In this document: positions 9,101 to 16,700 of the stretch, piece by piece
Layout: every line of letters begins with the position of its first letter
Numbering within the stretch: position 1 is the stretch's first letter
DNA from: Myxococcales bacterium
GTDB taxonomy: Bacteria; Myxococcota_A; Bradymonadia; REDH01
DNA length: 49,742 nucleotides
Direction: 5' to 3'
Assembly: GCA_947496715.1 (NCBI GenBank)
Contig: CANMDT010000009.1
Span: 1 to 49,742 of the forward strand
Program-made: the position numbers and the translations under genes
The notes under the pieces: generated by a model
Told to the model about the DNA's origin: nothing
The model's input: only the letters and a program-made list of their open reading frames with translations
The model's database searches: none

Positions 9101-9806
9101 AGCTCTCCACGATGTTCATGACCACGCGGCCGGTGAAGGTGAAGCGTCCGCCGGCGTTCGCGAAGACCCAGGGGCGGGTGTTGGCGTTTCCGGGGCCAGG
9201 CGCGGCGGCAAAATCGCCGTAGGCCCACGAGCCCAGACCACTCGACGAGCCGGGAATCACATCGCCGTTCTGCACCGAGTAGCCCGTCGATGGAGCCTGG
9301 GTGAGGATCTGAGCAAAGACCTGCGGTTTGAAGGTCGTGTAAAAAGATCGAACCGTCACTTCGCCGCAGAAGAGGGGCGAGGCAAAGTAGCCGAAGCACT
9401 CCTCATTATATCCGGTGCTCTCGGTGACCAGCTCGATGGAGTTGGCGGGGCCGGATCCGGGCACGCCGTCCTGGATGATGTTCATCTCGCAGACGCCCTG
9501 ATGCAGCCGCCGAAGCGCAGGGTCGGTCGATGCATCGAGCGGCAGAATGTTTACAGTAAGTTCGCCCGTGATCGGGTCTGCAACGCCCGTAAACTCGGCG
9601 ATTGTGGTGAGGTCGTCTGCCGGAATCGCCGCCGCTCCTGCATCAGCAAGACCGGTCGCGCCGCCATCGAGCGACAGGCCAGCATCGGCACCGGAGCCTG
9701 CGAGGTCGGGCGCATCGCACCCTGCACCCACCGACAGCAGCAGCGCAGCGACGAGCAGGAGCCGCCGAGAAATGTTTCCGCTGGGGATGGAGTGCATGGC
9801 AACCAT
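6138..9806 (-). CDS. Large repeat lipoprotein with MYXO/EGF-like cysteine repeats and an FGE-sulfatase (SUMF1-like) domain
   Basis: A 1222-residue protein. The N-terminus has a hydrophobic signal ending near a Cys (LSVGAGC), so it is probably a lipoprotein; the lipobox is imperfect. An N-terminal beta-rich region leads to a MopE-type motif CDGVDNDCDG (about 240). About eleven copies of a roughly 40-residue module follow, typified by GFHLEGGLC and DTRxC, eight in tandem, one after a CGNGLIENAEYCDDGN MYXO repeat and two after the catalytic-fold domain. Residues about 759-1027 are SUMF1-like: GTFVMGSP, GYRLPTEAEWEYA, GNVSEWVW, FRGGSW and LGLRIAR. The GGS segment lacks the Cys pair of true formylglycine-generating enzyme, so FGE activity is unlikely. 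The start is either 9806 or the in-frame ATG at 9797; neither has a clear Shine-Dalgarno. It is probably a surface-exposed binding protein. Confidence 0.85.
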   Translation of the reverse strand: MVAMHSIPSGNISRRLLLVAALLLSVGAGCDAPDLAGSGADAGLSLDGGATGLADAGAAAIPADDLTTIAEFTGVADPITGELTVNILPLDASTDPALRRLHQGVCEMNIIQDGVPGSGPANSIELVTESTGYNEECFGYFASPLFCGEVTVRSFYTTFKPQVFAQILTQAPSTGYSVQNGDVIPGSSSGLGSWAYGDFAAAPGPGNANTRPWVFANAGGRFTFTGRVVMNIVESCDGVDNDCDGIIDEGGGCRITGQPCTIAADCTAGLSCAAGFCGAGSCPAGEHLAQGLCVSDLRTCTLANASAAEQEWDGAAWGSCYATGCNTTYHLLSGACESDTRSCTIANATAAVDTYIAGSWSGCVATSCVAGFHTDGGLCANDTRTCIRSDGSAGLETWTSGTWGACEAPTCLAGFHLEGGLCFSDNRSCAAPNAATATQSWTGLSFGDCTALTCNAAFHLDTGACVSDTQACTLPNAATATQAWLGSEWGTCIAATCDAGFHVEADLCVSDVRICLPANGFGTETYSAGAWGSCIPDYCNGGFHVEAGACASDTRGCLIANGSGQQTWASTAYGACTVVSCNPTFHEELGGCAAETRACFVEGGDGTQTWDGISAYSTCYATSCQLGNTLNLGTCVITRCGNGLIENAEYCDDGNTDNADTCSNSCVCGFGFHLEAGACLPDTRDCAVGVDTGYQVWNGASYDACVSLACGALAYQSGTECLPKVDLGGACTTNPQCFSNFCATAPAGTANDRCAPPGMNWIPPGTFVMGSPIGEVSRGTDETQHQVTISRPFFLGAAELSQSGWKSVAGGTNPSCTQSTTTGAYECTTLNSNDGSPVERLDWFSAIAYANARSVLEGLPACYALTFCNDEAGGWKDGLHSGCTSATFAGLSCTGYRLPTEAEWEYAARATTKTTYFWGSVATASNLWMVSNGGNRTHISGTVASPDKTNIYGLVDTSGNVSEWVWDRLGTLTNATATDPLGATADVRRIFRGGSWSLDASRARGASRYGTSPVYRNSDLGLRIARTAVLPQVPTCPAGYHSSGSICDVDTIACSKERATEATQVWNGSAYGSCTIASCEPGYSLVGNACLVVCGDTLIGGAETCDDGNAVSESCTYGQTSCTVCSSTCTLAPGATTYCGDGALQLTEFCDDGNLVNDDSCSNACVCGVGFHIENGVCTNDVQDCLAPLGVGLEGVLPLAPGTKTWNGATYDDCILSVCICP

Positions 9807-9816
9807 GAGCGCAGAG

Positions 9817-9838
9817 TTTAGGTCGAACTTATCCTAAA
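9817..9838. promoter_or_regulatory. Inverted repeat TTTAGG-N10-CCTAAA upstream of the large repeat lipoprotein
   Basis: A 6-bp perfect inverted repeat with a 10-bp spacer lies 11-32 bp upstream of the first possible start (9806). It is in an AT-richer patch of an otherwise GC-rich intergenic region. This spacing is typical for a dimeric repressor site near a promoter, but no regulator is identified. Confidence 0.35.
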
Positions 9839-9948
9839 GTATGCCACGGCCCTGCTCCCTCCGCAAGCAATTTGGGGCGCGCCGCTCAGCGCAACGGGGT
9901 GCCGGCGCCGCGGCTTCGAACCGCCACTTCGGGTCGCTGTGAAGAGAA

Positions 9949-12378
9949 TCAGGGCGTTTGAGTCCCGCCGGCCCGGCTCTCGGCCAACTCCTGCAGACGG
10001 CTGGCAGCCCGCCGGTTGCGCGGGTCGAGTTCGAGGATGCGGTGCAGCTGATCCTCTGCGTGCTCCCAGTCTTCCTTGAAGAGGGCCATCTCGGCCTGCT
10101 TCTCGTAGAGGTCGACAGCGCTGCTGCGGGCAAAGTCATCGATCAGTTTGGCCCGCACAGCCTCCCGCAGCGGACGGGTGGAGAGCCGGTCTGCGACCGC
10201 CCTGAGCCCCATCGTGAGCCGGCGGGCCGACTGCTGCGTCTCGGCCGGCCCGTGCTCCGATAGGTAGGGCAGGTCGAGGCCGTCGATGACCCGTTTGGCA
10301 GCCGCTCCGATCACGGTGTCGTAGTCCGACCAGTGGGTGTCGAGCGTGGCGAAGAGGTTGGCCTGTTGGAGCTCGCTCAGTTTCTGCTCGATCTGGGGTT
10401 GGGCCCGCATCGCGCGCAGCTCCGCCACATCGTGGCGAATCCACTCAAGGTAGCCCATGCGATCAAGCGTTGCGAGCAAGACCAAGGTGGCGTGGCGCCG
10501 CACGGGCGACTTGGAGAGCAGCGCGCCCACGCTGGTGGAGCCGTTCGCCTCGCTCTCCACGAAGGCGAGCTCGCGGGCGGCGATGCCGTACCGCTGGAGC
10601 GGAATGCGGAGGTCTGTCCGCGCTTTCGGAAAACCCGGTGTCTGGCGCGCCCATTCTTCGAGTGCAGCCGGCGGCTGCTTGTCGAACAGGTCGTGGATGC
10701 GCCCGAAGGCGAGCGTCGCGAAGGAGACGGTCTGGCCGGAGGCAAGCGGCTCGATCCGGTCGTAGGCCTCCGCCTTGAACTGGGTTGGGTGGGAGGTGGC
10801 AAGGGCCGCGAACAGCATCCGAAGCCGGGTGGCGAGGATGGCGTCGAGCTCGCGGAAGCGGAGCGCGCCGGTGGTCGTCAGCAGCTGCTCGAGCGGTTCG
10901 CCCGTGCGCTGATGTTGAGCGAGCGCCTCCTGCAGCCGCACCGGCTCCGCGAGGCCCGACTTGGTGACCAGCGCTTCGATGGTCAGGTCGGGCCGCATGG
11001 GTGCAACCTCGATGTCGAGCAGCAGGTCTTCGAGCGTGGTCACCCGCCAGTGCTCGGCGGGGGTTTCGAGCAGGAGCACGACACCGGGGTAGGTGACGGC
11101 CTGGCGCATGAGGGCGCCGATGGGTCCCTCGGGGCCGACCGCTCCTTGTAAGGCGTGGAGCAGGTGGCCGGTCTTCGGACGAGGCCGCGCGGCGTCGAAG
11201 GTAGCCAAGCGGGCTGTCGCGGAGAAGGAGGCGGTGGGTGGCGCTGGCGTCGTGTCGGCGACCGGCGGGGCTGCAGGTTGCGTGGCAACTGCAGGCGCAG
11301 CGGCGCTCTGCGGCTGTCGGCTCACCTCTAAGAGCGTTCCGCGCGGCGAAGAGGGGCCTGTGCGGGCGGTAACGATGAAGGGCCGGCTCTGCCAGGGGAC
11401 CTCGACGCGGAGCTCGAGGTCCCGGCCGGGTGCCGGAGCGGGGTTCAGCATGAGGCGGAGCTGCCGCCCCGGCGCGAGCGCGCCGCGCACCCGCGCCTCG
11501 GCCTGCTGGCTCATGGGCAGGACCTCGATGGCGCCGGCCTTGTCGTCGTAGAGCACGACCGCGCCGAGCCCTTCGGTGATGGCCGAGCCCTCCATCGGTG
11601 TCGGTCCGTCGGGCGCAGTCTGGAGCGGGACCGTCGGGCGCGGCGGGATACTGGCGGTAGCGGCTTGGAGCGTGACTGCCTGGCGAGGGGGGAGACCGGC
11701 GAGCGGTCTCGTCGGTTGCTGGGGTGTGGGACGGGCGGGTGCAGCTCCTCCAAGCGCGGGCATGCTCAAGGAGGGGCGGGTCTGGCGGATCGTTGGTGTG
11801 CCCTGGACGGTCGGGCTGTTCTGGGTTGGTGCGGCAGGACGAGCCGACGGGTTGCTGATGGTGTAGCTGCCGGAGAGGTTCCCGTGGCGCGGCTCAGTGG
11901 GGGGTCGGAGAGCGGGGAGGTTGCCGCTTAAGCTGTCTTTGCGGAGCCGGTCAGGCGTGGAGCGGAGCGAGGGGCCGCGTTGGTCGTCGAGCACGGAGCG
12001 GCCGGCATCGGGGGCAGCACCCTTGCTGCTCATGGCTCGCAGGTTGGTGCTGCTGCGAGAGACCTCGGAGCGTCGGACCACCTCGAACTGCTGCACGAGG
12101 TCTCCGACCAGCAGATTGACCTGCTCTGTCGTCAGTGGGGGATGAGCGCCGGCAATGGCGTGAAGCAGCTCTGCCTCGAAGCCCTGCCGGAGCGCATCGT
12201 CGCTTGCGAAGGGTCCGGCGCTCATGGCCGGCAGCGGGCCTCCCATGCGCCCGAAGCGCATCGCGCCCTCAGCAGCCCGATAGAGCTGTTCGCGGTCGAG
12301 CTTGCGGTAGCTGTCGCGCAGCAACGCAAGGAGTTGATCGCGGAGCGCATCGCTCTGCGGGTATCGGTGGGCGGTCAT
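9949..12378 (-). CDS. PATAN/MshEN-like regulatory protein with degenerate J-like region and C-terminal TPR
   Basis: A cytoplasmic protein of about 809 residues without signal peptide or membrane helix. An N-terminal helical domain (about 1-105) is followed by a Pro/Ser/Thr-rich linker (to about 260) and a small beta-rich PilZ-like segment. Next come helical regions of the PATAN/MshEN kind found in Myxococcota (LVTKSGLAEPVRLQEAL, then a segment beginning LRMLFAAL) and a stretch resembling a J domain (ANLFATLDTHWSDYDTVIGA) but without HPD. The end is a TPR-like pair of helices (WEHAEDQLHRILELDPRNRR). Such proteins are usually linked to motility or signalling outputs. The start is uncertain: ATG at 12378 or 12390, or GTG at 12465, none with a good ribosome-binding site. 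It lies between, and on opposite strands to, two FGE-like lipoprotein genes. Confidence 0.72.
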   Translation of the reverse strand: MTAHRYPQSDALRDQLLALLRDSYRKLDREQLYRAAEGAMRFGRMGGPLPAMSAGPFASDDALRQGFEAELLHAIAGAHPPLTTEQVNLLVGDLVQQFEVVRRSEVSRSSTNLRAMSSKGAAPDAGRSVLDDQRGPSLRSTPDRLRKDSLSGNLPALRPPTEPRHGNLSGSYTISNPSARPAAPTQNSPTVQGTPTIRQTRPSLSMPALGGAAPARPTPQQPTRPLAGLPPRQAVTLQAATASIPPRPTVPLQTAPDGPTPMEGSAITEGLGAVVLYDDKAGAIEVLPMSQQAEARVRGALAPGRQLRLMLNPAPAPGRDLELRVEVPWQSRPFIVTARTGPSSPRGTLLEVSRQPQSAAAPAVATQPAAPPVADTTPAPPTASFSATARLATFDAARPRPKTGHLLHALQGAVGPEGPIGALMRQAVTYPGVVLLLETPAEHWRVTTLEDLLLDIEVAPMRPDLTIEALVTKSGLAEPVRLQEALAQHQRTGEPLEQLLTTTGALRFRELDAILATRLRMLFAALATSHPTQFKAEAYDRIEPLASGQTVSFATLAFGRIHDLFDKQPPAALEEWARQTPGFPKARTDLRIPLQRYGIAARELAFVESEANGSTSVGALLSKSPVRRHATLVLLATLDRMGYLEWIRHDVAELRAMRAQPQIEQKLSELQQANLFATLDTHWSDYDTVIGAAAKRVIDGLDLPYLSEHGPAETQQSARRLTMGLRAVADRLSTRPLREAVRAKLIDDFARSSAVDLYEKQAEMALFKEDWEHAEDQLHRILELDPRNRRAASRLQELAESRAGGTQTP

Positions 12379-12553
12379 GGCCGGCAACATAGAGGTGGCG
12401 TGTGAAACATCCTCTGGTGGAAGTTGACGCGAATCGCAACAATTGTGAGGCGTTCGCGGTCGCACCGTGGCGGTTGCCTGCTACGGGGCGGTTGAGATAG
12501 TGGGGCGGAGGGCGCAGCGTTGTTCTCTGTGCCCGGTGGAGTGAGCGAAGCCG

Positions 12554-13603
12554 ATGCGATTCACTGCTTGGAAGATAGTTGCGATGGTGGCTCTCACGGG
12601 CTCGGTGGCAGCGTGCGACGGTCTCAACAAGGAGACCCCGCCCTTGCCGGCCCCGCCCGACACAGGCGGCGATGCAGCGACCGACACAGCGACCGACACA
12701 GCGACCGACATAGCGACCGACATAGCGACCGACATAGCGGCTGATACTGCCGCAGACACAACCGTAGATGCCGAGGTGGATGGCAGCGGCGCGGCTCCAG
12801 CATTCCTGCTCGGCCGGATGGTGGATGTCAGCGGCGCAACCTTCACAATGGGCTCGCCCGACATCGCGGCTGGTGCCCGCGAGATCGGCCGCGACCAGGA
12901 CGAGGCGCAGCACGAGGTGACGGTCGCGAACTTCGCCATCATGCCCTACGAGGTCACCCAGCTTCAGTGGCGGGCCTCCTCGGGCAACCAGAACCCGTCG
13001 GACCATGCAGCCTGTGACGACTGCCCGATGGATTCGGTGGACTGGTATGCCGCCGCAGCCTTTGCCAACTGGGTGTCGCGGCGGGAGGGGCTGCAGGAGT
13101 GCTACGGCTTCTCCGGCGATTGCGAGGGCGCTGCGGTGTGGGGCGATGGCGATGCCGAGTGCGGGAGCGTGACCTTCCTTGGGTCTAGCTGCGCTGGCTA
13201 CCGGCTCCCCACCGAGGCGGAGTGGGAGTTCGCCTATCGGGCCGGCACGGCGACGGCCTATTATACGGGCACGCCAACTGCGGCCGATGACTGCGAGCCG
13301 CTCGCGACCCGCATGGCCTGGCTCGGCTGTAACACCGACGAGACCAAGCCGGTCGGCGGCCGAGAGGCCAACAGCCTCGGCCTCTTCGACATGGGTGGCA
13401 ACGTCCAGGAGTGGGTGAACGACACCTACGCGCTCTACAACGCGCCGGCTGTGCCAGCCTTCTGGGGCGCCGTGGACAAGGTCTACCGCGGCGGGAGTTT
13501 CCGCAGCACGGCGAAGTTGGCGCGGGCGGCGAACCGTGGGTTTGGGGTTTTGATGGGCGATAGCCTGAACGACATCGGGTTCCGGCTGGCGCGCGCTCGC
13601 TGA
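12554..13603 (+). CDS. FGE-sulfatase (SUMF1-like) domain lipoprotein
   Basis: A 349-residue lipoprotein: signal peptide with lipobox VAAC (Cys near residue 21), then a linker of repeated ATDTATD units (about 38-75), then one SUMF1-like domain (about 93-349). Domain marks are ATFTMGSPD, YEVTQLQW, GYRLPTEAEWEFAY, GNVQEWVND, YRGGSF and IGFRLARA. As in the larger neighbour (6138-9806), the segment after GGS has no cysteine where formylglycine-generating enzymes carry their catalytic pair. Both proteins instead share a four-Cys insertion just before GYRLPTEAEWE, probably two disulfides. No sulfatase is encoded in the window. It is probably a periplasmic or surface ligand-binding protein. Ribosome-binding site is weak (GGAG 14 nt upstream). 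Confidence 0.86.
   Translation: MRFTAWKIVAMVALTGSVAACDGLNKETPPLPAPPDTGGDAATDTATDTATDIATDIATDIAADTAADTTVDAEVDGSGAAPAFLLGRMVDVSGATFTMGSPDIAAGAREIGRDQDEAQHEVTVANFAIMPYEVTQLQWRASSGNQNPSDHAACDDCPMDSVDWYAAAAFANWVSRREGLQECYGFSGDCEGAAVWGDGDAECGSVTFLGSSCAGYRLPTEAEWEFAYRAGTATAYYTGTPTAADDCEPLATRMAWLGCNTDETKPVGGREANSLGLFDMGGNVQEWVNDTYALYNAPAVPAFWGAVDKVYRGGSFRSTAKLARAANRGFGVLMGDSLNDIGFRLARAR
12677..12736 (+). repeat. Five tandem 12-bp units encoding the ATDT/ATDI linker
   Basis: The unit gcgaccgacaca/gcgaccgacata is repeated five times without interruption and encodes the Asp/Thr-rich tether behind the lipidated cysteine. The near-identity of the units suggests recent slippage expansion, so length may vary between strains. 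Confidence 0.85.
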
Positions 13604-13640
13604 ACCTTCACTTGTCTGCAGCGTCGGTTTTTCGCACCGT

Positions 13641-13650
13641 GTGACAGCCC
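13641..13650 (+). promoter_or_regulatory. GTGACAGCCC motif upstream of the giant repeat lipoprotein
   Basis: This 10-mer lies 83-92 bp upstream of the start at 13733. The identical 10-mer occurs at 25017-25026 upstream of the GH31 gene, and TTGACAGCCC at 32647-32656 upstream of the superoxide dismutase gene. GTGACA resembles a -35 element, although no good -10 follows here. Confidence 0.3.
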
Positions 13651-13732
13651 CGAATTTGCTTGCCAACGCTACGACGAAGCGTCGAAGAGAGGAAGGTCAT
13701 TATCTGCTCTGATTTGCGAAGTTGAGGATCTT

Positions 13733-16700
13733 ATGAAGTTTCTGTCTCCCATGATTCATAGATTTTCGGACGCCCGCGTTCGCGCCCTGTTCTGCCTGAC
13801 CGTTGCCGGTCTGCTCGTCGCCTGCGAGGCACCCGCGGAGAAGGTGGCGCCCGCTGACGACACCAGCACGACGGCCGACACGGCCGTTGATGCGGCAGAT
13901 ACGGGCGCAGACACCGCCGACAGCACCTCCGGGGAGGTTACCGAAGATACCGCTCCCGACGGCGCCGACACGGCACCCGATACCGCTCCCGACACCGCTC
14001 CCGACACCGCTCCCGACACCGCCACCGATACTGGCGAACCGCCTGCGACCTGCGATGAGCAGCTCGGCCTGTTGCCTTCGACCGACTGCGGCTGCGGCGG
14101 CCAGCTGATCTGCCGCGACCAGGCTGCTCCGCCCGTCTGCGTCGGTGCGCTGCCGGAGAACGCCTGCGGCGGCTGCGGCGGCATCGCCGTGGAGATTGGC
14201 GCAGGCTGCGGATTCTGCGGCGACGGGGTCTGGACCTGCGACGCTGCCAACCCCGATGTTCCGAACTGCGTTGGCGAGACGCCGCAGAACAGCTGTGGAG
14301 GCTGCGCGGCGCTGCCAGGGATGGAGGGCGACAGCTGTAGCGCCGATGGGTTCTTCCTCTGCGTAACCGAGGAGGAGCTTGCCTGTGTTGGCCCCGGCCA
14401 GAACGCCTGCGGCGGCTTCTCTGCGCTCGGCGAGGCGCTCGGCGGCCCCTGCGGCGAGTGCGGCGCGGGCCGGTTCGTCTGCGACGGCGCCGACACGGTG
14501 CGGTGCGAAGAGGCAGCCGAGCCGCGCAACGCCTGCGGCGGATGTGGCACGCTGCCCAACAGGCTGGGCGACGCGTGTGGCGATTGCGACGGCACCTGGG
14601 CCTGCGACCCGAGCAACAGCGACGGTCTGGTCTGCTCGCAGAGCCGCAACGTCTGTGGCAGCTGCGGCTCGCCGGGTGCGGGCGCGCTAGGTGAGGCCTG
14701 CACGGGCGGTCGCCTGGTCTGCGGCATCGACGGCCAGCTCAGCTGCGAATCGAACGACCGCAACCTCTGCGGCGGGACGTCGGCGCTTGCGGACGAGCCC
14801 GGCTCAGACTGCGGCAGCTGCGGCGGCGTCAACATCTGCGCCGGCTTGGAGCGGGTTGTCTGCATCGGCAGCGCGCCCGTGAACGGCTGCGGCGGCTGTG
14901 GCTTCCTTCCCGCCTTCCCTGGAACCTTTTGCGGCGTCGACCACACCTGGGAGTGTAACGCCGACGGCACGATGGCCTGCGAGCAGACGACGGCATCTGT
15001 CGTGGTGAGCGGCGGTGTTGGTGGAACCACTGGGGTGGCACAGGGTCAGGTAACGGTGCCGGCCGGCGCAGTGCCCGACCCCATCCGGATCACGATCCGG
15101 GTGCGTAACGGGATGACAATTCCGGGCTACCAACTCACCTCGCCGGTGCTCGAGTTTGGACCGGCCGGGACCGAGTTCGCCACGCCCATCGAGGTGCAGA
15201 TCATCAGCGACGACGCCCCTGCCTCGGACATGGTCTGGTCCAATCGCCCCACCGAGGGCGGAGGGTACAGCGAGGTTCCTGACGCCACCGTCAACGGCGA
15301 TGCGCTGGTGGGCGATGTCTCGCACTTCAGCCTCGGCTTTACGGGCATCCCGCTCGCGGCCACGGAGCGTTGCGACGACCTGCTCGACAACGACAGCGAC
15401 GGGCTCACCGACTGCGACGACAGCGACTGCGCGAGGGTTCCCAGCTGTGAGCCCGTAGGCGTGGAAGACTGCAGCAATGGCGTCGATGACGATCGGGACC
15501 TGTTCGTCGACTGCGAGGACAATGACTGCATCGGAGCGCCCGGCTGCGGTGTGCTGCTCGTAGAGCTCTGCGCCAACCGAATCGATGACGACAGCGACGG
15601 CATGACCGACTGCGCCGACGTGGACTGCGTGCGTGACCCCGCCTGCCGGGTGTTGCCGCTGGAGGTGTGCGGCGATGGGCTCGACAACGATGAGAACGGT
15701 CTCACCGATTGCGATGATTCTGCCTGTGCAGGCGATGCCGCCTGCATCGCAGCCGACGCGGGCGGCGACACCGAGCCCGACGCGCTGACGGACACAGGAA
15801 CTGCGCTGCTTTGTGGCGGTGTTGCCTGCGTGGGCGCGGAGGTCTGCAAAACGACGCCTGCCGGTGACCTCTGTCTGGTTCCCTGTGTGACGCAGATCGA
15901 CTGCGCGGCAGGTTCCATCTGTACGCTCTGGGGATGCGTGAACGATGCCGACGCGGGCGGCGACATCGAGCCCGACGCGGCCACCGACACGGGCACCATC
16001 ACCGATACGGGCACCAGAGCAGAGACCTGCGACGACGACATCGACAACAACGGCAACGGCTGGATCGATTGCCAGGAAGGCGCCTGCTCGGTCGCCTGCG
16101 GCGGTGACGCCTCCTGCGACAACGTCTCTGACCGAGGGACGTTCGCGACGCTTTCGTCGGGCACGCTCTTCAACACCTGCTCGAGTCTTGGGAATCAGGC
16201 CGCCATCAGCGACTGCTTCGCGACGGGCGGCTTTGGGACGGGATGCGCCTCCTGCCTCGCCGCGTTTGTGCTCTGTGGGAGCTCGGCCGAGTGCACCGGG
16301 ACCTTCAATTCCTGCTCGGGCTTGACGCTGTTCCCGCCTGAGGTCTGCAACAACCGCGTTGACGACAACGGCGACGCGCTGGTGGACTGTGCCGACCCGA
16401 CCTGCAGTGGTGCAACGGTCTGTGGCGGCCCACCGCCCGCGGAGAACTGCAGCAACAGCTACGACGACGACGGCGACACGCTGGTTGACTGCGCCGATCC
16501 CGACTGCGCGAGCGCGGCCGTCTGCGGTGAGAGCAACTGTGCCGACAACGTGGACAACAACGGCGACACGCTGGTGGACTGCGCCGACCCCGACTGCGCC
16601 TCTGACGCCGCCTGCTTCGAGTTCGAATGCAACGACTACCTCGACGATGACGGCGATGGTCAGACCGACTGTCTCGACCCCGACTGCAATGGCCTGCCGC

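Noticed and set aside
6993-9821. A long open frame (about 940 codons) antisense to the 1222-residue lipoprotein gene
   Set aside because: It mirrors the regular codon pattern of the Cys-rich repeats, has no domain, no signal and an Ala/Gly/Arg/Val composition typical of antisense frames in GC-rich coding DNA.
12424-12446. TTGACG and the palindrome ACAATTGT as promoter or operator of the 349-residue lipoprotein gene
   Set aside because: No -10 element follows at correct spacing and the palindrome is only 8 bp.
6138-13603. True formylglycine-generating (sulfatase-activating) function for the SUMF1-like domains
   Set aside because: The active-site Cys pair is absent in both domains, both proteins are exported lipoproteins and no sulfatase gene is in the window.
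13608-13632. Possible terminator after the 349-residue lipoprotein gene (weak CGCTG/CAGCG pairing followed by T5)
   Set aside because: The stem is only 5 bp with a 16-nt loop, too weak to call.
12677-14026. Short tandem repeats as a possible CRISPR array
   Set aside because: Units are 12 bp, contiguous without spacers and in frame with coding sequence, so they are protein linkers.
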